This document shows, in pieces, positions 1 through 10,632 of a DNA stretch of 64,000 nucleotides (positions are counted from its first letter, which is position 1; each line of letters begins with the position of its first letter). The stretch lies in the NCBI RefSeq assembly GCF_958295425.1, contig NC_081149.1, positions 11,909,654 to 11,973,653 on the forward strand. Reading direction: 5' to 3'. The stretch comes from Solea solea (lineage: Eukaryota; Chordata; Actinopteri; Pleuronectiformes; Soleidae). Below the pieces are notes generated by a model that saw nothing but the letters and a program-made list of their open reading frames with translations, did no database searches and was not told where the DNA came from. The translations under genes were made by a program, and so were the position numbers.

Positions 1-59
1 ATGTTACACACTGGACCTTTAAAAGGTGCAAGTGAAACGGTCAAAGTGTGAGAAAATAC

Positions 60-1128
60 CTGTCGCTGAAGAGGTCAGAGAACGATGACTTGCTGTCCGA
101 CTTCTCAACGTCGTTCTTGCAGTGTTTCATTTGAGATTTCGCTGTGACTACCGCTGTGCTGCCGGACGCTTCCACTTCCAGGCACATCTGCACCTCCTCT
201 GCACTGAGGCCCTGCAGGCTGGCCTGGCACTGCCTGATGCTGGTCACAGACTGAATACTTCCACCCAACTTCACCTGGAATAACACGAAATGTGACTTAT
301 TATAATTTGCCAATGTCTCAAAAAAAACAAATAACAAGCTTTTTGTTTTTATTCACCTTCGTGATGTAATGGGTTCCAAAGTCGTTAATCAGGCGGTAAT
401 ATTGTTCTTTAGATTCTGGGCAGTAATGTTTAGGGAGATTTTTCACAGCTTTTCTAAAGTCTCTGTGTTTGGTGTGGTGAGTGGTGGATACTCTGTAACT
501 GCGCACAGGAGGGAAAGACACACAGTAGAGAACAATGTATTACATGCATTTCGTGTGCATTAGTGTGTTGAGAGACGTTTACTGTGAGCTTTTACCTGTA
601 GTACTCACAGAAGATGCCTTGGCTCGTGAAGCTGAACTTGTCATTCTTGCTTTTGGCCATAGAATAATCAGCCAGTTTCGAGTGAGTGCCAGCCAACATC
701 AGTGAGGCGCCTTTGTTAAGCACTCCAACGTCAAGATTGATCTGCCAGTTGTTTTCAATAGAGGAGGTGCTGGAACTGACCACAGACTCACTGGACTTGT
801 GGAGTTTACTGGACACTTTCATGCTGCATAACTGTTTGGACCTCCAGTCCACCACGGACAAGGGGAGCTTTTGCTGTTTGTTCTCCACAAAGGGATTGCT
901 GCACAGGACACATGTCTTGTCCTTGCGTTGCCACTGATTCATGTCCAGTACGAAGGCTCCCTTGCGTTCCATGGTGGTGATGTCAAAGCCCTCCCCGGCC
1001 AGATTGGTACCTGGAGCCATTTCTGCATCTTTGCACTGCTTGGGTGTCCCCTCGGTGCACGACTGATGTGCAAACTGAGAGACGGACAGAATGAGGCCGA
1101 CGCAGATGCAAATATTCAACAGGAACAT
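60..1128 (-). CDS. perforin-1-like pore-forming protein, N-terminal part (partial gene)
   Basis: Secreted MACPF-domain protein of the perforin family, which oligomerises in target membranes to form the cytotoxic-lymphocyte pore. Three coding exons read on the minus strand: 1128-596, 492-357 and 274-60. Their phases join cleanly, and a GT donor at 59-58 shows that the gene continues off the left edge. The start is the ATG at 1128-1126; it opens a hydrophobic signal peptide (MFLLNICICVG, then ILSVSQFA) and lies 31 nt inside an exon with acceptor AG at 1161-1160. The first about 178 residues are Cys-rich and end CEYYR, as in perforin. Exons 2 and 3 together rebuild the MACPF signature GTHY, six residues, GG (about residues 217-229). 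About 294 residues are visible; the rest of the MACPF domain, the EGF-like region and the C2 domain would lie outside. Teleosts carry several perforin paralogues, so I give no symbol. Confidence 0.9.
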
Positions 1129-1159
1129 GCTGCCAAGTTGGCTGAAGGATGGTTTTTCC

Positions 1160-2092
1160 CTGAGGGGGTGGAGGGGGGGGGGGGGGGGGGGGATTAGACA
1201 AGTAGTACAGCGCATCACAAGTTGTTCACTCACTCAGAGTTTTCTGCCACTCCTGTGTAACGTGCAACTGATACTCTCACTTCACACCGTTTGCAAAACT
1301 GTGATTTAAATCTTATCTGCACAATACTCATAGATCAGTGTACAGTTTCAATCATAGTTTTTCACAATGATGATTTACAAATGAGGAAATGTGTTATAGC
1401 ATTATCACATAGTATTATTTTATATCCTGTCTGTTTTATGTATTTAAGCTATTTACAGCATTAGAGTCAACTCGGTTGTTTTTAAAAATGTGCTATAGAT
1501 ATAAATTTAGATTGGATTATAGTGAGAAACACTGAGAAAATTATTCTTTTCATTCTTCATATCCTCAGCCTGTCAGGTTCCATTATATTTTTCTCTTTTT
1601 AGACTGGATGTCAAATTTCGGTCTAAATTACAGTTTCATTCCATTAGTCATCAATGACTCCGCCGCATCAAGAAGAGAGTGAATGGAATAACACGTTCTT
1701 AAGATAGTTTCTCTGCCGCCCTAAATGAGACTTGACAAGAGAAAAGTTTTGAAAATATAAAACCAACAGACTTAATTTGACTGAACCGAGAGGAAAAGTT
1801 GACTGTGCAGTTTAAATGTACAACTCGTCAGTCCAGTTTGAACTGGAATTAATCAGACACCCACAACTCAATGTATCCTGTAGTGATTTTGGAGCCTCTG
1901 ACTTCTTACTCTTAAGGCTTTTTAGTTGATTGCACCTTTTAATAGCTCGACTTGAGTTCCAATCTTTCCATGATACTTTGGCAGCAAGAAATGTTTAAAA
2001 CTAATGCTTTCACAAATATAAAAAAAGACAAACTGTAAGAACATGGTACACAATAACAACAACTGAGTCATAAGACTTAAGTTTCCTCTTAC
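1160..2092 (-). other. probable 5'UTR intron of the perforin-like gene
   Basis: On the minus strand a donor reads AAGAG|GTAAGAGG with GT at 2092-2091, and the acceptor of the start-codon exon is AG at 1161-1160. The sequence between has no coding exon that I recognise. Next to the acceptor is a homopolymer of 20 G on the plus strand (1173-1192), read as C20 in the pre-mRNA. This model implies a short non-coding first exon from about 2093 to about 2130. Confidence 0.5.
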
Positions 2093-2156
2093 CTCTTAAT
2101 GCTGCATGTGTGAATCTGCCTGTGAGTGTGAATACGCCGTCCTTTGTGTGTTAGAG

Positions 2157-2166
2157 CTTATAAAGG
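2157..2166 (-). promoter_or_regulatory. candidate TATA box of the perforin-like gene
   Basis: The minus strand reads CCTTTATAAG here. It lies about 65 nt upstream of the donor of the proposed non-coding first exon, which leaves room for a start site about 25-30 nt downstream (near 2130). Position and motif are seen; promoter function is inferred. Confidence 0.4.
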
Positions 2167-2169
2167 CAG

Positions 2170-3900
2170 AGCTAAACATGGTGTGGGGGTGAGGTGACAG
2201 TGGTCGACATGAGACGAGAGGGGGGAAAAAACTGTGGTTTGACAGTTTTGTCTTTACCTCGCAGATCCAGTGCTGACGAAGAGGAGGAGGAGGAGGGACG
2301 ACTCAGACTCAAACAGATAGTGACATCAGTAGAGTGAGGTTTGCTTTCCAGTCAGTAAAGAATCAAATACCACAAACCTATCATTTCTCTGAAGTGGTGA
2401 TGGACTGCGGCCAAATAGGACAAGAACAGAAGATGGTAGCACAATACTGATCAAGTATAGAATCTACTCACACAGAGTGACACACTGGCCGCAGGTGCAT
2501 CCTTGGAAAATTGCCATGGGAATTATACACAAATCCTTATGTGGACATCCTGGAGGTGTGAGGTTATAGGTCACATCACATCATCAAGTTGTGATTCGTT
2601 TCATATTGCATTTTCTTTTTTTAAATGGGAGTAGCGATAATTGTGCAGAAGTCACAAAATAGAAAGTTTTCTTTTATATTAAAATGAGCCAAGCAAACTG
2701 AACTGTGACGTATTTCCAAATTTCACAAATTAAATCCAATTTTAAAGATTTTGAATACTTTTTGCTCGGGTGTGTTGTTATAGTCGGTGAAAATGAAAAA
2801 CAAAACAAAACATGAGATTGCCTTTAAAAAAAAGGATATAAGACACTCTCTGTTGCACATTCTTATAGCCTCTGTATTTATATTTCACAGTAATGGGGGA
2901 AAAAAGCAGCCAGGGGTTAATTACGAGCGAACATTTTCTATGTCATTTTCTGTCATAGTTATGCACAGTTGTTTGTTTCTCTGGTATAAAAGGTGAAATC
3001 CATCATTTATTCCTTTGGAAATATTCTTGAAGTCTATATAAAACAAGTGCAGTGTTGTGGCAATTAGTTGTTTTGTTATACGTATACATTTACAACTAAT
3101 AGCTCAGGTGATAACTATGACTTCTCTACCTGAGTCAGTGTTGGCATCCACACAGCAAAAAGTGCAGCCGGGTAGTGTAAATTACACGCAGTAGAACTAA
3201 CAAGACCGGAAGTTAAACGAGGGCAACTACAAAATAAATGTTTTATTTCAAATGAATAAATATTTCCATTTTCATTTTATTATTCTAGCATAGTGATACT
3301 GGTTGACTGTAAACATTTACCAAATAATATACAGAAGGTGGAGAATGAGTGATGGGGGTAGGCATGGTCTGTCATCAGCATTCAGGCCCGACATGTGCTC
3401 ACTGCAACCTGGGTTTATTCTACATATGTGGACAGTCTGGACACTGTCTTGAATGTGCAACCCCACTTGTTCAAACAGGCCTTTCTATCACCGGAAGTGT
3501 TTGGTGTCTGATTGCTGGTGTATTTTTTTTCTCTTGTTAGTTTTTGTTTCATAAAGCACTCTCTTAAAGGTGCTACTTTCGATACTTAAGTCATTAATAC
3601 CACTGGCACCAAAGTCACTCTTGCAATGTTCCAACTCGAGCTGGAGAATTGACCCTAACCCTAGAAAAATAAATTATAGTAATTAGTGAAGTTTTTTTTA
3701 TATTTTCATGTTTGCAAATATGTTATTGTGTGGTCTGAATTCGACCAAATGATATGCAAATAATAATAACAAATTATTAATTTGAAAAATATTAATTACA
3801 AATTCATAACAAATAATATAATAAAAGGTTTTTGGGGTTTGGGGTTTTCGGGTTTTTTTTTCGGTCCTAGAAACGATACATGCAATTTAGATATTTTACT
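2170..3900. other. intergenic region between divergent perforin-like gene and paqr4
   Basis: AT-rich sequence without a supported exon. It contains a short GAGGAG-rich stretch (about 2278-2297) and scattered A/T runs. It presumably includes regulatory DNA for the two head-to-head genes, but no specific element can be named. Confidence 0.5.
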
Positions 3901-3949
3901 TTGAAAAAAAAGAAATCGGAAGTGTTGATATTACATTTTAGCTTCACTA

Positions 3950-4918
3950 CAGTCGGTGTGGATGCGATGCAGGGGAGCTGAGGCCGCCAGGGAGAACACC
4001 GCATGTCAGGGAATACAGCCAGTCTGAGATAATGGCGGAACGCAGTTGGGTGAACCCGGTATCGGAAAAACTGAATTTAATCTTTATGGACGTTGCCGTT
4101 TGTGCTTGGAGTCAGTCGGCTCATATATCATCGGCTCCCTTATCCCCAGTCACAGGACGTCGGTAGCGCCGTTCCCGGTGTCTTCCAGGCGGCTCGCTAG
4201 CCCCTAGTTTTTCCTTAAATCTCAGCTTCACAATCACGGATCTCATTGTTATTTTTGTCCTTTTTAAAAAAAACAAAAAAATAATAATATATACAGCTGT
4301 GTGAAAACAAGCCTGTTACAAACGAAGCGGACGTGAGGAATATGCCACTGGTTTGCTGGTATTAAAGTAAGTCAGGTATGACCTGCTAGTCCTCCGCTAG
4401 GATCAAGCTAGCATCATCTAGAGTTGGATGGAGCCTCAGCGGCGGCTCTCACAGCATCATCCCAGCCCGGGACGCGCTGCTGCCGCAGCAGCGGAATGCT
4501 AACGACGAAAGAAGAAGCGGGGACATGTTGTTTTTACGCCGCTACCGGCGGTTTTATGATTGAGGTGCTCCACTTGTACACTCTTACATGTCTAATGTAA
4601 TGAATACGCCCAGGTTGCAGCATGTATGTGGCTGGTCGTGTCTGCCTCCACCCCTGCGGATGACACACGTACATATACCGGCGGCTCAGAGCAAACGCAG
4701 CCGGAGCGGTCACACCGTCGCCGGGTAGCGCCGAGAGACTCCTCGCTACTAGCGCCGAACCAGGCGGCTAACAGCACAGTAGGAAAGACCCCGAAGAAAC
4801 GGCAACACCAATGGTGTCCCATAAGGTTTTAGTCGCAATAATCCTACTTAACGTGTACATCGGTGTACAGTCCGCGTTTTACCTATTCGGCGGCGTTATT
4901 TTAACCGCCCTGTTTGCT
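3950..4918 (+). promoter_or_regulatory. CpG-richer promoter and 5'UTR region of paqr4
   Basis: From about 3950 the base composition shifts from AT-rich to CG-containing (for example around 4120-4200, 4436-4560 and 4640-4760). This fits a TATA-less promoter and 5' leader running into the paqr4 first exon. The exact start site and any 5'UTR intron cannot be fixed. An ORF opening at 4626 ends at 4832 and would overlap the paqr4 reading frame if transcribed. Confidence 0.5.
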
Positions 4919-7777
4919 ATGGCATATTTAAATGGACCCAGGCTGCTGGACTGGGCGAGTTCACCTCCACATCTTCAGTTCAACAAATACGTCCTGACGG
5001 GATACCGGCCCATCTCCTCCGTGCAGGAGTGCATCAGAAGCCTGTTTTACCTGCACAACGAGCTGGGAAACATTTACACCCATGGTGAGTAAAAAAAAAA
5101 AGAGAAAAATCACAGGAAATTAAACCAGCTTCGTGAGCAGGTGAGATTTGTATATCTGGTTACGCCACGTCAGATGCTTTGCAGCTGCAGAGAGAGGACA
5201 AACTGACTCTGCTGCACTGAAGCCTGGAAATCCTGCAAAGCTTCAGTGAAGTCACCAAACACTAGACCCTCTCACTGTTCCTCTCAGCAAAGGACCGACT
5301 ACAACATTTAAAGAAGTACTTCAAGAAATCTGCTCATGTATTTCCTCCAGAGTTATGTACATATACACTTAAAAGTAGGGGTGGGTCAAAATATCGATTT
5401 GGTGAAGTATCGTGCTATACGATAATCGATATGCCAGGGCAAATCAATATTTTAAGTATTAAATTAAGGTGCAGAATGAAGTGAACAGTTCCACTTCTCA
5501 ATGTTTCCTCACAGCAGCTGAAGAAGAGGGAGCTTAAAGTGGGATAATCGTGGAGAAAGCTACATTAAGACATGTTCCATCCACGTTCAATTCATATGCA
5601 CTTTGTTCTCTTTGTTGTGAATACATAGAGAAATCTGTCACTTTTACATTTTCTTCACTTTGACAGATATTGCGATGCATCGCTATATGATTGTCTTGCA
5701 CTATACCGATAATCGCAGAATCGTTGCATCGTAATATTATTGGTATCGTGGACCATGTATCACGTGTCGTGACTTCTTTAGGTACTTTTTGTACCAAGTC
5801 AAGTGCTCAGTGTGGTCTTCTGCTGCTGTAGGCCATCTGCTTCAAGGGTCAACATGTTCTGCTTCCAGAGATAGTTTACATACCTAAGATGTTTGTCACT
5901 TGTATTATATATCTTTTCTTATGAATACAACAAAGGATCAATATGTATCAATATAAATATTATTCATTGAGCAAACATACTTAACATAGACATAACCATA
6001 GACTATTAAAAATGGACATAGTCCTCCCTGTATATAACAATTTATTAAAGAGTCAGAAGGGGGTGACTCCACTGGTTGCAAAAATAGGTCAATTTTAATT
6101 GTAGACAATAAAGGAACACATGACTTCTTCTCGCTTGATTTACAATGTTGGAACATTGTAAAAACACTGAAGAGGAAGTCTCAGTCTCTAGTTTCAGGTC
6201 TACTTCAAGAGTGCATGATGTCAATATTGTAAATTATGTTCCTATTTAGGACATTCTAAATATGACTGTAGGTGTGAGTGTGGATGGTTGTTTGTCTGTG
6301 TATGTGGCCCCGGGATGGACTGGTGACATTTCCAGGGTGTCCTATACCCTATATCAGCTGGTATTGGCACCAGCACCCCTCATGTGGAGGATAAAGCGGT
6401 AGAAGATGAGTGAGTGAGTGAGTTAATTTCCCATTTAGAGGAAAATGGGCAATAAAGTATGGCACATATGAGTGGATTCCAACAGTCTCTGAAATACTCA
6501 GACCAGCCCGTCTGACACCAACAACAATGCCACATTCAAAGTCAACAGATGGGCAGATGCTGCATTTCTTCAGATACTGAATATAATGCTAAGGTTTTCA
6601 GATTTCACTGATAATTGACTAAAGAAACACATGTATGCATGTAATCACACATTTTTTGTCCTAAACAATTCCTTAAAAAAACAACAACAAAAAACAGTGA
6701 AAACAAACAATCACAATAGTGGTTATTTGAATGATCATCTCAGTCCAGTAACATAGTTTCAACTCTTTCAAGCACACTTAAAATAGATGTGTCACAGTTA
6801 ATAGTGTTTCCTGTTTCACCTGGCTGGTACAAACGCCTTGACATTGGGAAAGGCAGAGTGAGCAAAAAAAAAAAAAAGTAGAGCAGGAGAGTGGGATATA
6901 TATGTCGCAGAGAGATAAATGATCCTAACAGCTGTATGTGGATCAAATTTCATGGTCTGGATTTTGCCCGTGTAGCAGTGAGCAACCACCCCCTCCTCCC
7001 TCCTTACTATACAGAGGAACTTAAATTGGAGGTTTGTAGCTGAAGAAGAAGACACTTCTGTGTGATCTACACGGCTTGAACTCCTATAATTCACAGTCGA
7101 AAGTCAAGAAATGACTTAACTTGAGAAGATTCCTGGTCAGACAGTCTGAACAAGTACAGTAGCAGAGTTTGAGGTTGTACATTTCAGATGATAACGGTCT
7201 ACAGCGACAGCACATTTATGCCTGGATTAGTGAAGAATATCAAGTTCTATCTTATCTCAGAACTAGGACAGGATGGCAACTCCTCGCTGTAAACGTGAAA
7301 CATTCTGAATCTAGAACGTTCCAAAGCCTTACGTCTGCGTCAGAGCCGCAACAATTCCTTGATTATTAATCGATTACTAAATCATCAGCTATTTCAAAAC
7401 GCGGTGAATCCGTTTCAGTGTTGTTGTTTTTTAATATTTAAAACTTTAATGTTGTGTTTTCTTTGCTCCGTGTATGAAGGAAATCATGAAAACTGATTCG
7501 GCATTTGAGAACATCACCATTTTGAGGTTCAGGAAACAATGATGTGAACATTTTTCATCATTTTTTGTGGACAAACCAATGAATTGAGAAAATAATTGAA
7601 AATATTTACTGTGATTTTTTTCATACACAGTCTTAGAACAGTTTCTATCAGCTGTACTGGCCCTTTGCTGCATCAGAACAAGAGATTACCAGGAGCCTTG
7701 TGTCTCTTAAAGGGCTACACTGATAACTTTGTGCCAATCATTTTCCCGCTGTGCTCCACATTTTTCTCACTGGAGTC

Positions 7778-7834
<57 letters not shown>

Positions 7835-10632
7835 CACCGTCACTGCTGCTCACTTTTGTCCACAGGCGACAGAATGTCCTGAGCGAGACAGTCCGTCAAA
7901 ATAAACATGACACCTTAATTTGCTTTTGTCAAATGTTGTAGTTTCCGAGCTGAGGGTCATGTTTGTTACCTCAGGCCTTTTCTGCTGTCAGTCACAAGGG
8001 CGTCCAAAGAAAAAGCTCCCTTTCAAAAATATATGTATATCTATGTTTTTATTGTTTAAAACATGTAAAAACTCATAGATAGAGGTCAACAGATATGGGA
8101 TGATCGTTTTCTGTTTGCAACGATTCATTTATTATTAATTAATTACTTACTTTATTGTCAACTATTTTTAGAATTGATGAATAGTCTTGAGTGGTATTTT
8201 CTGGTTTCCTTGCTCCCTATAATGGAGAAATCTTTAAAACTGAATAATTGTGGTTTGTGGATAAAATGAGACATTTGAGAACATCATCTATTTCAGGCTC
8301 AGGGAACACGATCAACATTTTTCAGCTTTCCTTGACATTTTATGGCCACACTAAAACTTATTAACACAGTTTCACAAAATTGCTCGACTTAAATAAACAT
8401 TTATTGAACAACACTTGAGGTCTGTCTCTACTAATAAATACAAATTGTGTCCAGGGTCCTTCCACACCCTAATAAGTAATTACAAAAACTAAACTTTGTC
8501 AAGGGAAAAACCTATTAGTGACTTGTGTAATGTGAATTAATTGATCAAATGTGTAAATAATGTCAAATACTGTCCCGGTGAAATGAATTGACCATACACA
8601 TTTGTTAAGTCTCCTTGTCTTCACCCTGCAGGCATTCCGTTGCTCTGCTTCCTGGTGCTGCTGCCGCTCAACATCCCCTGGTCTCAGATCAGTGTCACGT
8701 GGCTGGGCGTGGTGCACTTCCTGGCGTGCCTGTCGCCGCAGCTGGGCTCCGTGCTCTACCACCTCTTCATGAACCACGAGGGGGGCGAGCCCGTCTACCA
8801 CACCCTGCTCAAGCTCGACGTGTGTGGAATCTGCATGATCAACACACTGGGTGAGTGTCCCTCTGAACGGCGGCTCAGCAGATTTCTCTCAGATGCGTGG
8901 TCAGCTGACCCTCCGTTTTTGCCGGGCCTGTTTACTTTATGGGTGGAATTTTTCTTTATTGATCGTTAATGATTTACCCTGGATGTATTTTGCTTAGAGG
9001 TGTACCTGTATTGATTTGTGTGAACACATTTGAGTGCACACTTTGGCCAGTGCAAGCAGCGATCCACGTTGTGAAATGATTATTGATCCGTCCACGCTGC
9101 CTGTATTACCTTAATATAAGTGAGTATGACAAGTGCATTATTTTACTTTTATTAATCTCCTTATTGCGTGTACTTTGAACAAACTTACAAATAGACTGGC
9201 CTACAGCTTTAATCCTATAGAGTCAGTATTAATGTAAAACAGCTGGTCAAGTTAAAGAAACAATGAACCTGGTGGGCCACATTAATAATTCTTATTTACA
9301 TATTTAACCACACATCTTTTTTGTTAATATTGGCCAATTTGAGAAAGCACAGGCTGCAAGATATTTTTAATTCAGAAGATTATTCTGGCAGGGAGAATTA
9401 ACAATTAACTTTATTTTGGTTCTGCATCTAGTTCCCGATTTAAAGGTCTTGCGTGTAACATTTGGGAGGGTTTACTTGCAGAACTTATTATTCTACCCAG
9501 AGGTATGTTTATTAAAGTGAATGATCGCTGGATTTAAAAATTAGAATGAGACTTTTATATACTTAAAGCAATACGGAGGCTGCCATCTTGTGCTGCCAAG
9601 AGTCTACAGCAGCCAGACCATGTTTTTATGGTTTGAAGCCAAAGCTTATTCCACAATTGAAGAAGGACCACATCCTTTCTGGTATATAAAGGCCACCGTA
9701 GTTCCCTGACGTGTTTGTCAACGGGAGCAGAGGAGTTCTCAGACTGTTACAATTTTTCACACCGTACCTTTAATTATCGTCACTCGAGGTCGACTGATGT
9801 GGGTTTTCCTGTACCTGATGCTGATGCTGATTTTTACAAATCACAGCAGTCGATAGTTGATGCCTCTTTTTTTTTTTCTTTTTTCCTCTATCTGATCAAA
9901 TATAACTGTTTAATGACAGCAAATAATACAGAAATGCTTCAGTAGAAACAAAAAAAAAATTGAGTTTAATGTCAATTATTAGAAAAGACAGATAAATCGA
10001 CCCGTCACCATGGAGACATCTGTAAACTATTTACCCATTTGTCCATTTTCAAAATGAAGATGTGTGAATGTTGCTGTGTCAGATGAGGTTCAGACAGTTG
10101 AACATCTGTGTTTTGGTTGATGTGAGGCTTTGTCTTGCTGTCGAGTGTCGTCCCGCGTCTCCGTGCTAACTTCTGTGCGTTATTTCTTTCTCTCCCAGGG
10201 GCTCTGCCCATTGTCTACAGTACTCTGCTGTGCTACCCATTCATCCGCACCGTTGCTCTGGTCGTCTACATCCTGCTGTCCTCCCACGCCATCTACTGTG
10301 CCGTGACGGCGCGGAGCAGCGTTCGCCGGCTGCGCTCCTTCGCCTGGCAGGCGCTTTTCCGCTTCTCCTTCTTCCTGCTCCGCTGGGCGGGCGTGGGCGG
10401 CGGCAGCCCCACCTCGCTACGCAACTTCATCACAATGGATGTACTGGCTGTGCTGGGCGGGGTCATCAACATCATGCGCATCCCAGAACGCTTCCGCCCG
10501 GGTCTCTTTGACTACTGGTGCAACAGCCACCAGATCATGCATGTTCTAGTGGTGGGCTCCATCCTTTACTTACACTGGGGTGTGCTGGATGACCTGCTGT
10601 GGATCAACAGCTACAATTGTCCCTCTAACTGA
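4919..10632 (+). CDS. paqr4: PAQR4, progestin and adipoQ receptor family member 4
   Basis: Integral membrane protein of the PAQR family (hemolysin-III fold, seven predicted helices); PAQR4 is usually placed at the Golgi and linked to ceramide/sphingolipid metabolism. Coding exons: 4919-5084, 8632-8850 and 10199-10632; all junctions are GT/AG, giving 819 nt or 272 residues, against about 273 in human. The N-terminus MAYLNGPRLLDWASSPPHLQ matches the family closely. The three PAQR motifs are present: HNELGNIYTH (E..N..TH) at the end of exon 1, SVLYH in exon 2 and HQIMH in exon 3, supplying the conserved His/Asp/Glu metal-site residues. The ATG at 4919 has G at -3 and +4 and matches the family start. 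An in-frame upstream ATG at 4811 would add 36 hydrophobic residues and is not preferred. Confidence 0.95.
5375..5800. repeat. interspersed repeat (MITE-like) in paqr4 intron 1
   Basis: Begins near GGGGTGGGTCAAAATATCGA and ends near TATCGTGGACC, with internal AT-rich ATCGATA/CGATAATCG words at both ends. This is the style of a non-autonomous DNA element common in fish introns. Family assignment is from memory of the motif, not from a search. Confidence 0.5.
5990..6250 (+). repeat. teleost interspersed repeat, copy 1 (GGGGGTGACTCCACTGGTTGC family)
   Basis: Shares ordered blocks with the copy at about 13040-13215: the GGGGG(T/C)(G/A)ACTCCA core, then a C-to-T-rich block, then CTAGTTT(C/T)A, then TTCAA and GCA(C/T)ATGATGTCAAT followed by TTGTAAATTAT. 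Same orientation as the other copy. Lies in paqr4 intron 1. Confidence 0.6.
6255..6422 (+). repeat. interspersed repeat with GAGT tail, copy 1
   Basis: Contains GGTTGTTTGTCTGTGTATGT, GGCCCCGGGATGGACTGG, then CCAGCACCCCTCATGTGGAGGATAAAGCGGTAGAAGATGA and ends in (GAGT)n. The block order matches the second copy at about 15436-15535. I recognise this as a SINE/LINE-tail type repeat widespread in fish; the exact class is not certain. Confidence 0.6.
7350..7612 (-). repeat. short non-autonomous DNA element (family A), degenerate copy 1
   Basis: Starts with TTGATTATTAATCGATTAC and contains TTTCTTTGCTCCG and TTTTGTGGACAAACCAATG, the reverse complements of blocks in the best copy at 23375-23699 (GGAGCAAAGAAAC, TTTGTCC). 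Ends are eroded. Located in paqr4 intron 1. Confidence 0.55.
7780..7830. repeat. (CA)n microsatellite
   Basis: Uninterrupted CA dinucleotide run of about 50 nt in paqr4 intron 1. Confidence 0.95.
8110..8345 (-). repeat. short non-autonomous DNA element (family A), degenerate copy 2
   Basis: Contains TTATTGTCAACTATTTTTAGAA, TGGTTTCCTTGCTCCCTATA and TTGTGGATAAAATGAGACATTTGA in the same order as copy 1 and reversed relative to 23375-23699. It sits about 500 nt from copy 1 in the same intron. Confidence 0.55.
9780..9865 (+). repeat. short interspersed-repeat fragment in paqr4 intron 2
   Basis: GAGGTCGACTGATGTGGG followed by GATGCTGATGCTGATTTTTAC has the look of the AGGTCGACCGATATGGG end of a common fish MITE. 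Only one end is recognisable. Assignment from motif memory. Confidence 0.35.

Noticed and set aside
3349..3540. 63-codon Cys-rich ORF on the plus strand
   Set aside because: Isolated in AT-rich intergenic DNA, no splice context and no family match.
4626..4832. 68-codon ORF overlapping the paqr4 5' end
   Set aside because: No family resemblance; it ends within the paqr4 leader and is at most a uORF.
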